Under the pieces are notes generated by a model. That model saw only the letters and a list, made by a program, of their open reading frames with translations, had not been told where the DNA came from and ran no database searches. DNA of 64,000 nt, from NCBI RefSeq assembly GCF_020080835.1, contig NC_058167.1, forward strand, positions 15,275,403-15,339,402, given 5' to 3'. This document shows, piece after piece, positions 62,901-64,000 of the stretch (positions within the stretch are counted from its first letter, which is position 1; each line of letters begins with the position of its first letter). The position numbers and the translations under genes are program-made. This DNA comes from Cotesia glomerata (lineage: Eukaryota > Arthropoda > Insecta > Hymenoptera > Braconidae).

Positions 62901-63661
62901 ATAATCATATTGTTTGTGACGTGAACAAAGAGACTGAAAATTTAGCCTTAACGTGACTTGATTATCAAGGAAAAGTATATAGTATATACAATACACATTT
63001 GCACTATCTGTGGGAGCGAGCAAACAGTTAATATTTAATAAATAAAATGGATAAAAATCTAATTCAAATCGTTTCACATATAATCATTGATTAATTAATT
63101 CGCAATTGGCAATTAGGCCCCATTTAATCTGTATTATCCCACGGGTAGATAAATTTTACAGACGAACAATGGCAAATTGTAAAAGTGAATTATAGTAACT
63201 ATTTCTCTCCTCTATAGTACAAATTATAATGTAACATGATCGTAATATTGCCCGGGGATTGCAAACTCATTCAATCGTACTTTTCATGCAAAAATATTCT
63301 GTTATAATTCAATGTTATGTATATATACGCGTCTATATGTATATGTGTATATTGTTTGTGTGTATTTTATATGAATCAATGTACGTTCGTTTATATGTCA
63401 GCTATTTCCCTAGCGTCCGGTAGTATTACCAGAGCCGGAAATAAAATTTCATGGACGTTTAATTCTGGGCACGATTCGTAACACGATCGGATTGACATTT
63501 TGCGAATAAAGAAATTTAAATAAACAAGCTTACATATCTTTTACTAATTATTATTCTTATTTTTATATAAAACGCTCTTTTTCTTATAATTAGTTACTTT
63601 TTTCCGGGTTTCAAAATTTCATTTATTATCAAGCCAATTTTTTTTCATAAAAATTCAACGC
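59943..63661. other. AT-rich region, no gene recognised
   Basis: Long AT-rich sequence with A and T runs (61165-61182, 61258-61272, 61620-61636). An open plus-strand segment at 60556-60774 contains less biased sequence (about 60550-60700) but no domain or clear splice acceptor. About 62630-62730 and 63400-63490 are more balanced in composition and could be exons or UTR of a gene extending to the right. Confidence 0.4.
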
Positions 63662-63887
63662 CTACTCGGCTATCCAATTTTAAAACACAGTAACTGCAAA
63701 ATTTTTATACCTGATTTTTTCTAGTATTGCTGCATTTTTTACAACTTTAAGACCTTAATTTCAAGTATTTTCTATTCATAAATCAAATTTTTCATCAATT
63801 TGGCGGGCAAACGTTTTTTTTAATAAGAAAAATTGAAAAAAATTTTTAAATGTTAGTTACTGTGTTTTGAAATTGGGCAGCCGTACT
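63662..63887. mobile_element. Hairpin element with TACTCGGCTATCCAATTTT-type ends
   Basis: About 226 bp. Left end CTACTCGGCTATCCAATTTT followed by AAAACACAGTAACT; the right end reads as its diverged complement (AGTTACTGTGTTTTGAAATTGGGCAGCCGTAC). Arms of roughly 40-50 bp surround a non-repetitive middle. No transposase frame. Confidence 0.7.
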
Positions 63888-64000
63888 GCAATATTTATTT
63901 CAAATATTTCGCGACATTTTAATTACTCATTATACAGCTTAAGGCGATCGGAAACTGTTGAAATTCAGTTGATAAAGACGCACAGTTAAATGATAGAAAA

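Noticed and set aside
1..64000. tRNA, rRNA and viral genes
   Set aside because: I looked for tRNA A/B boxes and cloverleaves, rRNA segments, and reverse transcriptase or capsid frames, and found none that I can support.

Overview
The window is AT-rich eukaryotic DNA with short (about 70-90 bp) GT-AG introns, a CASK gene, an SV2-type transporter and an M13 peptidase, so it comes from an insect nuclear genome. Gene style and composition suggest Hymenoptera, perhaps a parasitoid wasp. That narrower placement is inference. Gene density is low: three genes are certain, one small gene is probable, and repeats plus AT-rich non-coding DNA fill most of the rest.

Layout. 1-5131 is the first copy of a large direct duplication whose second copy is 23661-29107. 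A 100-base run of N (20767-20866) lies between them, so a false (haplotype) duplication in the assembly is as likely as a real one. 5132-11060 holds a cluster of hairpins, a G-rich higher-order tandem array (about 7020-8235), a degenerate CCTTGAATCC-rich stretch and an irregular array marked by TGACTCTA. 11094-11453 looks like a 5' untranslated exon on the plus strand. 13517-15128 (minus) carries the last three coding exons of CASK, covering most of its guanylate-kinase-like domain. The rest of CASK is not visible. 16118-16499 (minus) is a probable gene for a 52-residue single-pass membrane protein. 18871-20415 is a 1.5 kb fold-back element with a younger hairpin element inside it.

29229-34299 (minus) is a complete 12-exon gene for an SV2-like major facilitator transporter of 537 residues, rebuilt exon by exon with all phases agreeing. 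35944-38050 (minus) holds open segments that may be an unrecognised or decayed gene. 38100-57100 is a gene-poor desert with islands of more balanced composition. 57188-59862 (plus) is a complete 7-exon gene for a 699-residue secreted neprilysin-like (M13) metallopeptidase whose ATG is split by its first intron. 59900-64000 is AT-rich and has no recognised gene.

The genes have no evident shared pathway. The most distinctive structure is a set of TA-flanked hairpin elements: one family in four places (1875, 25535, 33155, 47962), a near-perfect 140-bp palindrome in two places in opposite orientation (16795, 37081), a 212-bp element nested in the 1.5 kb fold-back, and looser ones at 55241 and 63662.
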